DNA of 64,000 nt, from contig JAIOJX010000006.1 in the NCBI GenBank assembly GCA_022376925.1, forward strand, positions 60,473,394 to 60,537,393. The letters run 5' to 3'. The notes under the pieces are model-generated. The model was not told the origin of the DNA, did no database searches, and saw nothing but the letters and a program-made list of their open reading frames with translations. Shown piece by piece: positions 24,191 to 35,858 of this stretch (position 1 is the stretch's first letter; every line of letters begins with the position of its first letter). Made by a program: the position numbers and the translations under genes. The stretch comes from Tragulus kanchil. Lineage: Eukaryota > Chordata > Mammalia > Artiodactyla > Tragulidae.

Positions 24191-24342
24191 TTTGCATACT
24201 GTCCGTGGAGTTGTCACAACAAGAATACTACAGTGCCTTGCAATTCCCTCCCCCAGCGGACTTTTTGTGAGAACTCTTCACTATGACCTGTCTGTCTTGG
24301 GTGTCCAAGCTATGGCTAATAGCTTCATTAGTTACGCAAGTC
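24191..24342 (-). mobile_element. BovB 5' part, inverted, first copy
   Basis: Duplicate of 25286-25437. See that entry. Confidence 0.65.
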
Positions 24343-24344
24343 TT

Positions 24345-24460
24345 TTTGCCCCAAAAAGACTGTGACCATGAAGGGGAAAGTCAACACTAAAAAGACTAAC
24401 ATCATGGTCTCTAGGCCCATCACTTTAGGGCAAATAGATGGAGAAAAGTGGAAGCCGTGA
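24345..24460 (+). mobile_element. BovB sense part, cut by junction 11
   Basis: The first 115 bases of the sense BovB found complete at 25440. It stops at the filler. Confidence 0.65.
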
Positions 24461-25285
24461 TCCCAGTTTAGAGTAAGTTGCAATTACATGTTTGAATTTT
24501 CAAGCCACTTATGGAAAATAATCCATAATTGTCTAGGCATCTTATTTTTATTCACATTAGCACAACACTGAGTTAAATTATTAAGTGAAATAAGTTTTGA
24601 AGTGTTGCAAATTACTGGTTTAAGTACTTTGTGAATAAATAATATTGCCTGCTGTATCGGTAAGCAGAGAATTTTGCAGCCATCAAGCCACATTACATTA
24701 CAGACACCCTACAATTAAGCCTAAGGGAGCAAAATAGAAACAGGATGCCTGTCATTTAGCGGTCACCCCCTTGACAGTGTACCCTGAGGAGACTGGAGAT
24801 TAGATAGTTTAGGATACCGGCCACAGATAGCTGAGGTGCACACTAAAGTAATGATTTAAATGAACCCAGGGTCTTGCATCTTCCCATACACAGAAAAGTG
24901 CTAAATTTCTTATGCTGAGATATCTTGTTTTCCTTAATAGTAATTTTTTGATGTTCTGACCTCCTAGTTTTTGTTGCAAAAGCTACTATATATTCTGTCT
25001 GCCTCTCCCCAATTATCACTTTGGAGCAGTCTCAGAAATTATCTGAGAAGATGTACCCAGTGCTTAAGTCCTAAGTTTGTCCACTAAATTAGACATAATT
25101 TTCAACTTTTATGTTGTACACTTTTTAAGTTGACAGCATATTGGACACATGAATATTTTTTTTCTCCACAGTAATAATTCTAGGGATAGTGGATGAATTT
25201 TTCAGTTTCTTTTATCTAGTTTGGTTTAAATAACTTGTCTTTATATTTAACAATTAAATATATATTCACTACAAAGAAATTTCTC

Positions 25286-25437
25286 TTTGCATACTGTCCG
25301 TGGAGTTGTCACAACAAGAATACTACAGTGCCTTGCAATTCCCTCCCCCAGCGGACTTTTTGTGAGAACTCTTCACTATGACCTGTCTGTCTTGGGTGTC
25401 CAAGCTATGGCTAATAGCTTCATTAGTTACGCAAGTC
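25286..25437 (-). mobile_element. BovB 5' segment in inverted orientation
   Basis: Antisense match to the part of BovB upstream of the endonuclease. The complement corresponds to 29640-29790 of the sense BovB below. Recognisable plus-strand blocks are CTCTTCACTATGACCTGTCT and TTGGGTGTCCAAGCTATGGC. It abuts a sense BovB 3' segment directly, the layout left by 5' inversion (twin priming) during LINE integration. Confidence 0.65.
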
Positions 25438-25439
25438 TT

Positions 25440-26135
25440 TTTGCCCCAAAAAGACTGTGACCATGAAGGGGAAAGTCAACACTAAAAAGACTAACATCAT
25501 GGTCTCTAGGCCCATCACTTTAGGGCAAATAGATGGAGAAAAAGTGGAAGCCGTGACAGATTTAATTTTCTTGGACTCCACAATCACTGTGAATGATGAC
25601 TGCAGCCATGAAATTTAAAAAAAAAAAAAAAAAAGTTTGCTCCTTGTAAGGAAAGCTATGACAAACCTGGACAGCATATTAAAAAACAAAGATGCCACTC
25701 AACCAACAAAGGTTCATATAGTCAAAGCTATGCTTTTTCCAATTGTAATGTATGAATATGAGAGTTAGATCATGAAGAAGGCTGAGCAGCAAAGAATTAA
25801 TACTTTTGAATTGTGGTGTTGGAGAAGACTCTTAAGAGTCCCATGGACTGCAAGTAGATCAAATGAATCAAACCTAAAGGAAATCATTATTCATTGGACA
25901 GAATGATTCTGAAGCTCCATTATTTTGGTCACCTGATGCAAAGAAATGACTCATTGGAAAAGAATCCAAGACTTTGAAAGATGGAAGGCAAAAGGATACA
26001 GGGCAGCAGAAGATGAAATTGTTAGATAGCGTCACCAACTTAACAGACATGAATTTGACAAACTCTGGGAGATAGTAAAGGACAGGGAGTATGACATGGC
26101 TCATTCCATGAGGTCATAAATAATTGGGCATGACT
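25440..26135 (+). mobile_element. BovB LINE 3' part, sense
   Basis: Sense BovB from the end of the RT region to the 3' end. Diverged blocks include GACTGCAGCCATGAAATTTA, GTGGTGTTGGAGAAGACTCT and GGGCATGACTTAAACATTAA. An internal poly-A run lies at 25616-25634. Many stops, no coding capacity. With the inverted segment before it, this is one insertion. Confidence 0.82.
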
Positions 26136-26339
26136 TAAACATTAAACAATGCAACAGAGAGAATTTTCCTGATCCAACCACCTAATTCCCAAGAAAAGGC
26201 ACTGAGCTCAAGAGGGGTTTTGTATTTCCAAAGATAACGTTTGGAAAATTCAAAGCAATTTGGCCATGTGTTGTGAAGAACCAACACATTGGAAAAGACT
26301 CTGGTGCTGGGAATGAGGGCTTCAAAGAGGGTTTGAATT
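26136..26339. other. Unrecognised DNA plus junction filler
   Basis: Sequence between two BovB pieces. The last 19 bases are junction filler. It recurs at 27273-27405. Confidence 0.5.
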
Positions 26340-26421
26340 AGTTTCTTTTATCTAGTTTGGTTTAAATAACTTGTCTTTATATTTAACAATTAAATATATA
26401 TTCACTACAAAGAAATTTCTC

Positions 26422-26573
26422 TTTGCATACTGTCCGTGGAGTTGTCACAACAAGAATACTACAGTGCCTTGCAATTCCCTCCCCCAGCGGACTTTTTGTG
26501 AGAACTCTTCACTATGACCTGTCTGTCTTGGGTGTCCAAGCTATGGCTAATAGCTTCATTAGTTACGCAAGTC
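26422..26573 (-). mobile_element. BovB inverted 5' segment, duplicate
   Basis: Duplicate of 25286-25437 through duplication 12. Confidence 0.65.
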
Positions 26574-26575
26574 TT

Positions 26576-27272
26576 TTTGCCCCAAAAAGACTGTGACCAT
26601 GAAGGGGAAAGTCAACACTAAAAAAAAGACTAACATCATGGTCTCTAGGCCCATCACTTTAGGGCAAATAGATGGAGAAAAAGTGGAAGCCATGACAGAT
26701 TTAATTTTCTTGGACTCCACAATCACTGTGAATGATGACTGCAGCCATGAAATTTAAAAAAAAAAAAAAAAAAGTTTGCTCCTTGTAAGGAAAGCTATGA
26801 CAAACCTGGACAGCATATTAAAAAACAAAGATGCCACTCAACCAACAAAGGTTCATATAGTCAAAGCTATGCTTTTTCCAATTGTAATGTATGAATATGA
26901 GAGTTAGATCATGAAGAAGGCTGAGCAGCAAAGAATTAATACTTTTGAATTGTGGTGTTGGAGAAGACTCTTAAGAGTCCCATGGACTGCAAGTAGATCA
27001 AATGAATCAAACCTAAAGGAAATCATTATTCATTGGACAGAATGATTCTGAAGCTCCATTATTTTGGTCACCTGATGCAAAGAAATGACTCATTGGAAAA
27101 GAATCCAAGACTTTGAAAGATGGAAGGCAAAAGGATACAGGGCAGCAGAAGATGAAATTGTTAGATAGCGTCACCAACTTAACAGACATGAATTTGACAA
27201 ACTCTGGGAGATAGTAAAGGACAGGGAGTATGACATGGCTCATTCCATGAGGTCATAAATAATTGGGCATGA
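26576..27272 (+). mobile_element. BovB 3' part, sense, duplicate
   Basis: Duplicate of 25440-26135 through duplication 12. Confidence 0.8.
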
Positions 27273-27404
27273 CTTAAACATTAAACAATGCAACAGAGAG
27301 AATTTTCCTGATCCAACCACCTAATTCCCAAGAAAAGGCACTGAGCTCAAGAGGGGTTTTGTATTTCCAAAGATAACGTTTGGAAAATTCAAAGCAATTT
27401 GGCC

Positions 27405-27630
27405 ATGTGTTGTGAAGAACCAACACATTGGAAAAGACTCTGGTGCTGGGAATGAGGGCAGGAGGTTAAAGAGGATACAGTGGATAAGAAGGATGGTTGA
27501 CAATATTGATTCAATGGAGATGAATTTGAGCAAACTTCCAGACAAAATGAAGAACAGGGAAAACTGCTTTACTGCAGTCCATAGGATCACAAAGAATGAG
27601 ACACGACTGAGCGACTGAAAAACAACAAAG
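27405..27630 (+). mobile_element. BovB/Bov-A 3' end scrap, sense
   Basis: Diverged 3' end of BovB: CATTGGAAAAGACTCTGGTG, ATGGAGATGAATTTGAGCAA and the end block AGACACGACTGAGCGACTGA. It stands apart from the BovB upstream. A truncated version ends at 26320. Confidence 0.72.
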
Positions 27631-27639
27631 ATAATGTTT

Positions 27640-28528
27640 GCTATAGAATGGCATTGGAGTTGTGGTTCCTGGCAGCTAGGAACTAGATAGTACAAGGGAA
27701 AAGAAAATAAAGAAGATTCATCAAGATTTTACCTAAATGTATTCCTGGACTCTGTGTCAATAATAAGTAAAATAAGCATATCTTACTGGCCATTTAAAGC
27801 AATCAATAATTTCTCATGTCTCCATGGTGAGTAGTTTGGGGCAATGAAAACTGGAACCTGGGATGAGAGGCAACTTTAAATGTTAAAGAGATGACTAAGT
27901 ATAGAGAGAGAACTCCAGAGAGATTTACCTCTATATATACATTTCAGAAAGATAAAGCCCAGGACACTGGGGAGATTTCAGAGACTGTAAACCAGAGACA
28001 GATGTCCTATTTGCCCTACTGAAGAGATCTGTTTTCATTCCAAAGGGGAAATATCAAGGAATCTTAATTTTGACTTTCTATGGAGACTTTGTTATATTAA
28101 GGTAGACTATTTTATTTATGTCCCTTCTTTAGAAGAGAGGACAACTGTGAAAGCCATATTATATAAATAGATAGATTCCTAATTGTGAGGTTCATTTCTG
28201 GTGGCAGAAACTCTGTAACTGCAGGCCTAACCATTTGGTTCTCTGTACATTTCAGTAAGGTGGATAAAATGGAATGTGCAGAAATGATATGATTATTGTT
28301 TGGTTAATAATAATATCCTCTGATTCAGATACTTCACATTTGCATTCAAGAAAATACAAATAAATGTAGATATTAAAAAATGTATTATTGAGGGATGGTG
28401 TTATAAAAAACTCTGTCTATATACTTCCTAGTGAAACAATCATATCTGGTGAAGGTCATAACAAACAAACAAAGGAACGAACAAAAATATAAACAAAATT
28501 GATTGAGCTTATTGCTATCATACCACTT
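27640..28528. other. Unrecognised non-coding DNA
   Basis: No gene or repeat family recognised. Not duplicated. Confidence 0.5.
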
Positions 28529-28544
28529 ATGAAAGTTGCTCAGT

Positions 28545-28712
28545 CATGTCTGACTCTTTGGGATCCATGGAATTCTCCAGGCAAGAATACTGGAGTGGTT
28601 AGCTTTTACCTCTTCTCCAGGGGGTCTTCCAAAACCATGGATTGAACACAGGGATTTAACTACATTGCAGGCCAATTCTTTACTGCCTGAGCTACAAGGG
28701 AAGCTTGGAAAA
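28545..28712 (-). mobile_element. Bov-tA SINE, antisense
   Basis: Antisense Bov-tA with CATGTCTGACTCTTTGGGAT, TTCTCCAGGCAAGAATACTG and the tRNA-like head ending CTGAGCTACAAGGGAAGC. ATGAAAGTTGCTCAGT occurs on both sides (28529-28544 and 28713-28728). This is either a 16-bp target duplication or partly SINE sequence. Confidence 0.8.
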
Positions 28713-29301
28713 ATGAAAGTTGCTCAGTTGAATGTGTAACATTGTTGGTAGAGCTGAAGGACGTGCGCTCATCTTGTCTGGAGAGAATACTAAAACTGTA
28801 ACTAATTGCTGAACGACTATCGATAGGAGGATGTTGGATCCCACCAAAAGAAGGGTACTGTGCATTCAAGAGCAAAGAAAAACCACAAGGAGATGATAGA
28901 TGGGGTGCAATCACATTTTTAAAATTGAAACTCATACCCACCAGAGACACTGAGAGGGAGCAAACAAAACTTTGTGTGCACTAAGACCCAGGGAAAGGAG
29001 CAGTGATCTCCAAAAGAGACTGAGCTATACCTGCCTTTGCATGTCTGAATGTCCCCTATGGGGGATCAGCAGTGGTTTACAACAGTCTGGGAGGAACAAC
29101 ATGTGACAATAAGTGCTTTGGTGGAGGTCAGCATTAGCCGGATTGTAGAGCCGCCTAGCAGGACTGAGTAAGCAGGCTCTGGAGGGCACAAAACAAAACC
29201 TTGTGTGCTGCAGGAACCCGGAAAAAGAAGCAAGGACTCCACAAGAGACTGAGCCAATTAGCTACTGAGTGTTCAGGAGTTTCCAAAGGAGGTGTGGGTT
29301 G

Positions 29302-31480
29302 ACAGTGGAATGCCATGGGGCTACGGACACTGAAAGAGGAGTTCTGGTGCAACATTCTGGCATAAGTCCTTTTAGAGAAGGTGGCCATTAATTATGGTAG
29401 GCACTATTAAGGTCACCTACCATAGTTAAGCCTCAGGTCAAACTGAAGGGAGGGAACAGTCCTCCACCTATTAGCACATAATGGGATTAAAAATCTACTG
29501 AAAATGGTCTTGCCCATCAGAGCAAGATCCAGTTTCCAACACAGCCAGGCCATTTGACATGACACTTAACATTATCCATCAGAGGGCAGACAGAATGAAA
29601 AGCAAAATTACATAAAGCTAATCAAACTGATTGCATGGATCATATCCTTGTCTAAATCAATGAAACAATAAGCCATGCCAGGTGGGACCTATCAAGATGG
29701 ACAAATTATGGAGAATTCTGACCAACCGTGGTCCACTGGAGAAGGGAATGGCTAACTGCTTCAGTATTCTTGCCTTGAGAACCCCAGCAAAAAGGCAAAA
29801 AGATATGACACTGAAAGATGAACTCGCCAGGTCAGTAGGTTCTTAAGATGTTACTGAAGAGTAGAGAAAAATCTCCAGAAGCAATGCAAAAACTGAGCCA
29901 AAGCAAAAACAACACTCAGTTTTACATATATGTCTGGTAGTGAAAGTAAAGTCTGATGCTACAAAGAACAATGTTGCATAAGAACCTGGAATGTTAGGTG
30001 CATGAATCAAGGTAAATTGGAAGTGGTCAAACAGGAGATGGGAAGAACATTTACATTTTAGGAATCCTTTAATTAAAATGGACTTGAATGGGTGAATTTA
30101 ATTCAGATGACCATTATATCTACTATGGTGGGCAAGAATTCCTTAGAAGAAATGGAGTAACCCTCGCAGTCAACAAAAGAATTCAAAATGCAGTACATTT
30201 AACTTGGGTAAAACGTCAAAAATGGCAGAATGGTCATGATTCATTTTGAAGGCAAGCCATTCAATATCGCAGTAATTCAAGCCTATGCCCCAACCACTAA
30301 TGGAAAAGGAGGTGAAGTTGAACATTTCTATGAAGACCTACAAGATGTTTGAGAAATCACACAAACACAAAAAAGATGTTCATTTTATCTTTACAGTGGA
30401 ATGCCATGGGGCTACCATGAAAGAGGAGTTCTGGTGCAACATTCTGGCATAAGTCCTTTTAGAGAAGGTGGCCATTAATTATGGTAGGCACTATTAAGGT
30501 CACCTACCATAGTTAAGCCTCAGGTCAAACTGAAGGGAGGGAACAGTCCTCCACCTATTAGCACATAATGGGATTAAAAATCTACTGAAAATGGTCTTGC
30601 CCATCAGAGCAAGATCCAGTTTCCAACACAGCCAGGCCATTTGACATGACACTTAACATTATCCATCAGAGGGCAGACAGAATGAAAAGCAAAATTACAT
30701 AAAGCTAATCAAACTGATTGCATGGATCATATCCTTGTCTAAATCAATGAAACAATAAGCCATGCCAGGTGGGACCTATCAAGATGGACAAATTATGGAG
30801 AATTCTGACCAACCGTGGTCCACTGGAGAAGGGAATGGCTAACTGCTTCAGTATTCTTGCCTTGAGAACCCCAGCAAAAAGGCAAAAAGATATGACACTG
30901 AAAGATGAACTCGCCAGGTCAGTAGGTTCTTAAGATGTTACTGAAGAGTAGAGAAAAATCTCCAGAAGCAATGCAAAAACTGAGCCAAAGCAAAAACAAC
31001 ACTCAGTTTTACATATATGTCTGGTAGTGAAAGTAAAGTCTGATGCTACAAAGAACAATGTTGCATAAGAACCTGGAATGTTAGGTGCATGAATCAAGGT
31101 AAATTGGAAGTGGTCAAACAGGAGATGGGAAGAACATTTACATTTTAGGAATCCTTTAATTAAAATGGACTTGAATGGGTGAATTTAATTCAGATGACCA
31201 TTATATCTACTATGGTGGGCAAGAATTCCTTAGAAGAAATGGAGTAACCCTCGCAGTCAACAAAAGAATTCAAAATGCAGTACATTTAACTTGGGTAAAA
31301 CGTCAAAAATGGCAGAATGGTCATGATTCATTTTGAAGGCAAGCCATTCAATATCGCAGTAATTCAAGCCTATGCCCCAACCACTAATGGAAAAGGAGGT
31401 GAAGTTGAACATTTCTATGAAGACCTACAAGATGTTTGAGAAATCACACAAACACAAAAAAGATGTTCATTTTATCTTTA
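29302..31480. repeat. False tandem duplication 13 (period 1091)
   Basis: 29302-30392 recurs at 30393-31480. Four bases are missing about 30 bases into the second copy. The unit is wholly inside BovB, so BovB sequence order is disturbed (endonuclease followed by 5' region again). Confidence 0.93.
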
Positions 31481-33379
31481 GGGAATGGAATACAAAAGTA
31501 GGAAGTTGAGAGATAGCAGAAGTAACAGAAAAATTTGGACTTGGACTGCAAAATGAAGCAGTACACAGGCTGACAGAATTTTGCAAAGAGAACACACTGG
31601 TCATAGCAAACACCCTACTTCAACAATACAAGAGACAACTCTACACTTGGACACCACCAGATGGTCAATAACAAAATAAGATTGATAAACTTCTACGTAG
31701 CTGAAGAAGAATAAGCAATACAGAATAAGCAAACGCAAGAACTGGTGCTGACTGTACATAAAGTCCTTATTGCAAAATTCAAACTTAAATTAAAGGAACT
31801 AGGGAAAACCAGTAGACTGTTCAGATATAACCTAAACCAAATCCCTTAGGATTATACAGTGTAAGTTATAAATACATTCAAGATACTATATCTGACATTG
31901 GGCAGGAGGCAGTGATCAGAACTATCCCTTAGAAAAAGAAATTCAAAATGGTAAAATGACTGTCTGAGAAGGTGTTAAAAATAACTGGGAAGGAATAGAT
32001 ACAAAAGGAAAAGGAAAAAAGGACAATTATACCCATTTGAATGCAGAGTTCCAAAGAATGCTGAGGAAATATAGAAAGATTTCTTAAGTGAACAATGAAA
32101 AGAAATAGAGGAAAACAACAGAGTGGGAAATATGAGATCTTTAAATGAAAATTAGAGATAACAAGGGAATACTTCATGCAATGATAGACACAATAAAAAA
32201 AAATGGTATAAGTCTAAGCCAAAAGCAGAAGATATTAAGGAGAATTGGAAAGAATACAAAAAAAAAATTTATTATTACACAAAAAGATCTTAATAACACA
32301 GAGGGATTCCTTAGAAGAAATGGAGTAACCCTCGCAGTCAACAAAAGAATTCAAAATGCAGTACATTTAACTTGGGTAAAACGTCAAAAATGGCAGAATG
32401 GTCATGATTCATTTTGAAGGCAAGCCATTCAATATCGCAGTAATTCAAGCCTATGCCCCAACCACTAATGGAAAAGGAGGTGAAGTTGAACATTTCTATG
32501 AAGACCTACAAGATGTTTGAGAAATCACACAAACACAAAAAAGATGTTCATTTTATCTTTAGGGAATGGAATACAAAAGTAGGAAGTTGAGAGATAGCAG
32601 AAGTAACAGAAAAATTTGGACTTGGACTGCAAAATGAAGCAGTACACAGGCTGACAGAATTTTGCAAAGAGAACACACTGGTCATAGCAAACACCCTACT
32701 TCAACAATACAAGAGACAACTCTACACTTGGACACCACCAGATGGTCAATAACAAAATAAGATTGATAAACTTCTACGTAGCTGAAGAAGAATAAGCAAT
32801 ACAGAATAAGCAAACGCAAGAACTGGTGCTGACTGTACATAAAGTCCTTATTGCAAAATTCAAACTTAAATTAAAGGAACTAGGAAAACCAGTAGACTGT
32901 TCAGATATAACCTAAACCAAATCCCTTAGGATTATACAGTGTAAGTTATAAATACATTCAAGATACTATATCTGACATTGGGCAGGAGGCAGTGATCAGA
33001 ACTATCCCTTAGAAAAAGAAATTCAAAATGGTAAAATGACTGTCTGAGAAGGTGTTAAAAATAACTGGGAAGGAATAGATGCAAAAGGAAAAGGAAAAAA
33101 GGACAATTATACCCATTTGAATGCAGAGTTCCAAAGAATGCTGAGGAAATATAGAAAGATTTCTTAAGTGAACAATGAAAAGAAATAGAGGAAAACAACA
33201 GAGTGGGAAATATGAGATCTTTAAATGAAAATTAGAGATAACAAGGGAATACTTCATGCAATGATAGACACAATAAAAAAAAATGGTATAAGTCTAAGCC
33301 AAAAGCAGAAGATATTAAGGAGAATTGGAAAGAATACACAAAATAATTATACAAAAAAAGATCTTAATAACACAGAGAA
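31225..33379. repeat. False tandem duplication 14 (period 1081)
   Basis: 31225-32305 recurs at 32306-33379. The last 60 bases of the first copy are garbled relative to the second (poly-A expansion near 32257). It overlaps duplication 13, so about 250 bp of endonuclease sequence is present three times (30138, 31225, 32306). Confidence 0.93.
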
Positions 33380-33866
33380 CCATGATGGTGTGACCACTCA
33401 CCTAGAGCCAAGTATCTTAGAATGCAAAGTCAAATAAGTCTTGAGAGGCATTACTAAAACAAAGCTAGAAAGGTGATGGAATTTCAGGGGAGCTATTTCA
33501 GATCCTAAAAGATGATGCTATTAAAGTGCTACATTCAATATGCCAGCAAATCTGGAAAACTCATCATTGACCTCAGGACTGGAAAAGATCAGATTTAATT
33601 CTTATCCCAAAGAAGGGTGATGCTAAAGAATATTCAAACTACCACAAATTTACACTTATTTCACATGCTAACCAAGTAATGCTCAAAATTGTCCAAGCTA
33701 GGCTTAAACCGTTTGTGAACTGAGACATTTCAGATGTATAAGCTTATGGATTTAGAACACCAGACCATCTAACCTACCTTCTGAGAAACCTCTATGCAGG
33801 GCAAGAAGCAACAGTTAGAACTGGACATCAAAAAACTGACTGGTTTCAAACTGAGAAGGAGATATG

Positions 33867-34200
33867 TCAAGACTGTATATTGTAACCCTGCTTATTTGTT
33901 TTATATGTAGAGTACATCATGTGAAATGCTGGGCTGGATGAAGCACAAGCTGAAGTCAGGATTGCCAGGAGGAAGATCAATAAACTCTGGTATGCAGATG
34001 ACACCATCTTTATGGTAGAAAGTGAAGAGGAATCAAAGAACCTCTTGATGAAGGTGAAAAAGGAAAGTGGAAAAGCTGGCCTACAACTCAACATTCAGAA
34101 AACTAAGATCGTGGCATCTGGTCCCTTCACTTCATGGCAGTTAGAGGGCAAACGATTAAAACAGTGACCTACTTTATTTTCTTGGATTCCAAAATCACTG
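33867..34200 (+). pseudogene. BovB RT motif C and thumb fragment
   Basis: Reads YADDTIFMVESEEESKNLLM in one frame, with intact YADD, followed by a diverged thumb region (LLMKVKKESGKAGL). It is preceded by a stop and by the deletion that removed motif A, so no active RT could result. Duplicate at 34971-35304. Confidence 0.8.
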
Positions 34201-34846
34201 TGGACAGTTACTGCAGCCATGAAATTTAAAGATGCTTGCTTCTTAGAAGGAAGGCTATGACAAACCTAAACTGCATAATAAAAAGCAGAGACATCACGTT
34301 GCAGACAAAAGTCTATATAGTCAAAGTTACTGTTCTCAGAGTATCCATATATGAATGTGAGAGTTAGGCCATAAAGGAGGCTAAGTGCCAAAGACTTAAC
34401 GTCTTTGAACTGTGGTTTTGAAGGAGACCCTTGAGAGCCTCCTGGACTGCAAGACCATTCACTCAACTCTAAAGGAAATCAACCTGAATATTCATTGGAA
34501 GAACTGATGCTGAAGCTGAAGTTCCCATACTTTGGTCACCTGATGCTAAGAGATGACTCATTGTAAAAGGCACTTATGCTGGGAAGAATAGAAGGAAACA
34601 GGAGAAGGGGAGGGCAGAGGATCGGATTGTTCGATGGAATCACTGAGTCAATGAGCATGAGTTTGAGGAAGCTCAGAAAGATGAAGGATACAGAAGTCTG
34701 GCATGCCTCAGTACATGGAGTTGCAAAGAGTTGAACATGACTAATGGTTGAACTCACTCCTTATGAAATAAACATAAACTTTTCAATCTGAAAGCAGGTG
34801 ACTCAGAAATTAACTTTGATGGGGAAATTTGAAAAGCAAAATGAAA

Positions 34847-35858
34847 CTTATGGATTTAGAACACCAGACCATCTAACCTACCTTCTGAGAAACCTCTATG
34901 CAGGGCAAGAAGCAACAGTTAGAACTGGACATCAAAAACTGACTGGTTTCAAACTGAGAAGGAGATATGTCAAGACTGTATATTGTAACCCTGCTTATTT
35001 GTTTTATATGTAGAGTACATCATGTGAAATGCTGGGCTGGATGAAGCACAAGCTGAAGTCAGGATTGCCAGGAGGAAGATCAATAAACTCTGGTATGCAG
35101 ATGACACCATCTTTATGGTAGAAAGTGAAGAGGAATCAAAGAACCTCTTGATGAAGGTGAAAAAGGAAAGTGGAAAAGCTGGCCTACAACTCAACATTCA
35201 GAAAACTAAGATCGTGGCATCTGGTCCCTTCACTTCATGGCAGTTAGAGGGCAAACGATTAAAACAGTGACCTACTTTATTTTCTTGGATTCCAAAATCA
35301 CTGTGGACAGTTACTGCAGCCATGAAATTTAAAGATGCTTGCTTCTTAGAAGGAAGGCTATGACAAACCTAAACTGCATAATAAAAAGCAGAGACATCAC
35401 GTTGCAGACAAAAGTCTATATAGTCAAAGTTACTGTTCTCAGAGTATCCATATATGAATGTGAGAGTTAGGCCATAAAGGAGGCTAAGTGCCAAAGACTT
35501 AACGTCTTTGAACTGTGGTTTTGAAGGAGACCCTTGAGAGCCTCCTGGACTGCAAGACCATTCACTCAACTCTAAAGGAAATCAACCTGAATATTCATTG
35601 GAAGAACTGATGCTGAAGCTGAAGTTCCCATACTTTGGTCACCTGATGCTAAGAGATGACTCATTGTAAAAGGCACTTATGCTGGGAAGAATAGAAGGAA
35701 ACAGGAGAAGGGGAGGGCAGAGGATCGGATTGTTCGATGGAATCACTGAGTCAATGAGCATGAGTTTGAGGAAGCTCAGAAAGATGAAGGATACAGAAGT
35801 CTGGCATGCCTCAGTACATGGAGTTGCAAAGAGTTGAACATGACTAATGGTTGAACTC
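34847..35858 (+). mobile_element. BovB 3' part, sense, duplicate
   Basis: Duplicate of 33743-34755. It begins right at the internal deletion point of the first copy. Confidence 0.87.

Larger units (their letters stand above)
23417..25556. repeat. False tandem duplication 11 (period 1095)
   Basis: 23417-24460 recurs at 24512-25556, with a 51-bp filler at 24461-24511 that matches neither side. One A/G difference and one missing A are seen. The junction truncates the BovB at 24460. Confidence 0.92.
25204..27459. repeat. False tandem duplication 12 (period 1136)
   Basis: 25204-26320 recurs at 26340-27459, with a 19-bp filler at 26321-26339. The filler looks like a garbled version of the true continuation seen from 27460. 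Differences: two or more extra A in an A-run near 26620 and one G/A change. Confidence 0.92.
28735..34755 (+). mobile_element. BovB (RTE) LINE, sense, nearly whole element with internal deletion
   Basis: Runs from the BovB 5' region (28735-29640) through the endonuclease and RT to the 3' end (about 34755). It is inflated by duplications 13 and 14. Endonuclease traces: DDHYIY near 30104-30121 and AYAPTTNG near 30280, then NTLLQQY and LYTWTPPDGQ near 31610-31670. RT traces: a segment up to about 33735, then an abrupt jump at 33742 that skips the motif A region (FIDYAKAFD in intact elements), then YADDTIFMVESEE near 33990. The 3' UTR follows. Stops and frameshifts throughout. Inactive, but it contains most of the element, unlike the other BovB pieces here. 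Confidence 0.87.

Noticed and set aside
27321..27695. 124-residue minus-strand frame resembling a membrane protein
   Set aside because: It lies antisense to a BovB 3' scrap. The hydrophobic look is from T-rich codons on the complementary strand.
31929..32417. Opposed 82- and 90-residue frames repeated at 33009-33437
   Set aside because: Both lie in decayed BovB sequence. The repetition is from duplication 14, and the plus-strand frame crosses a tile junction.
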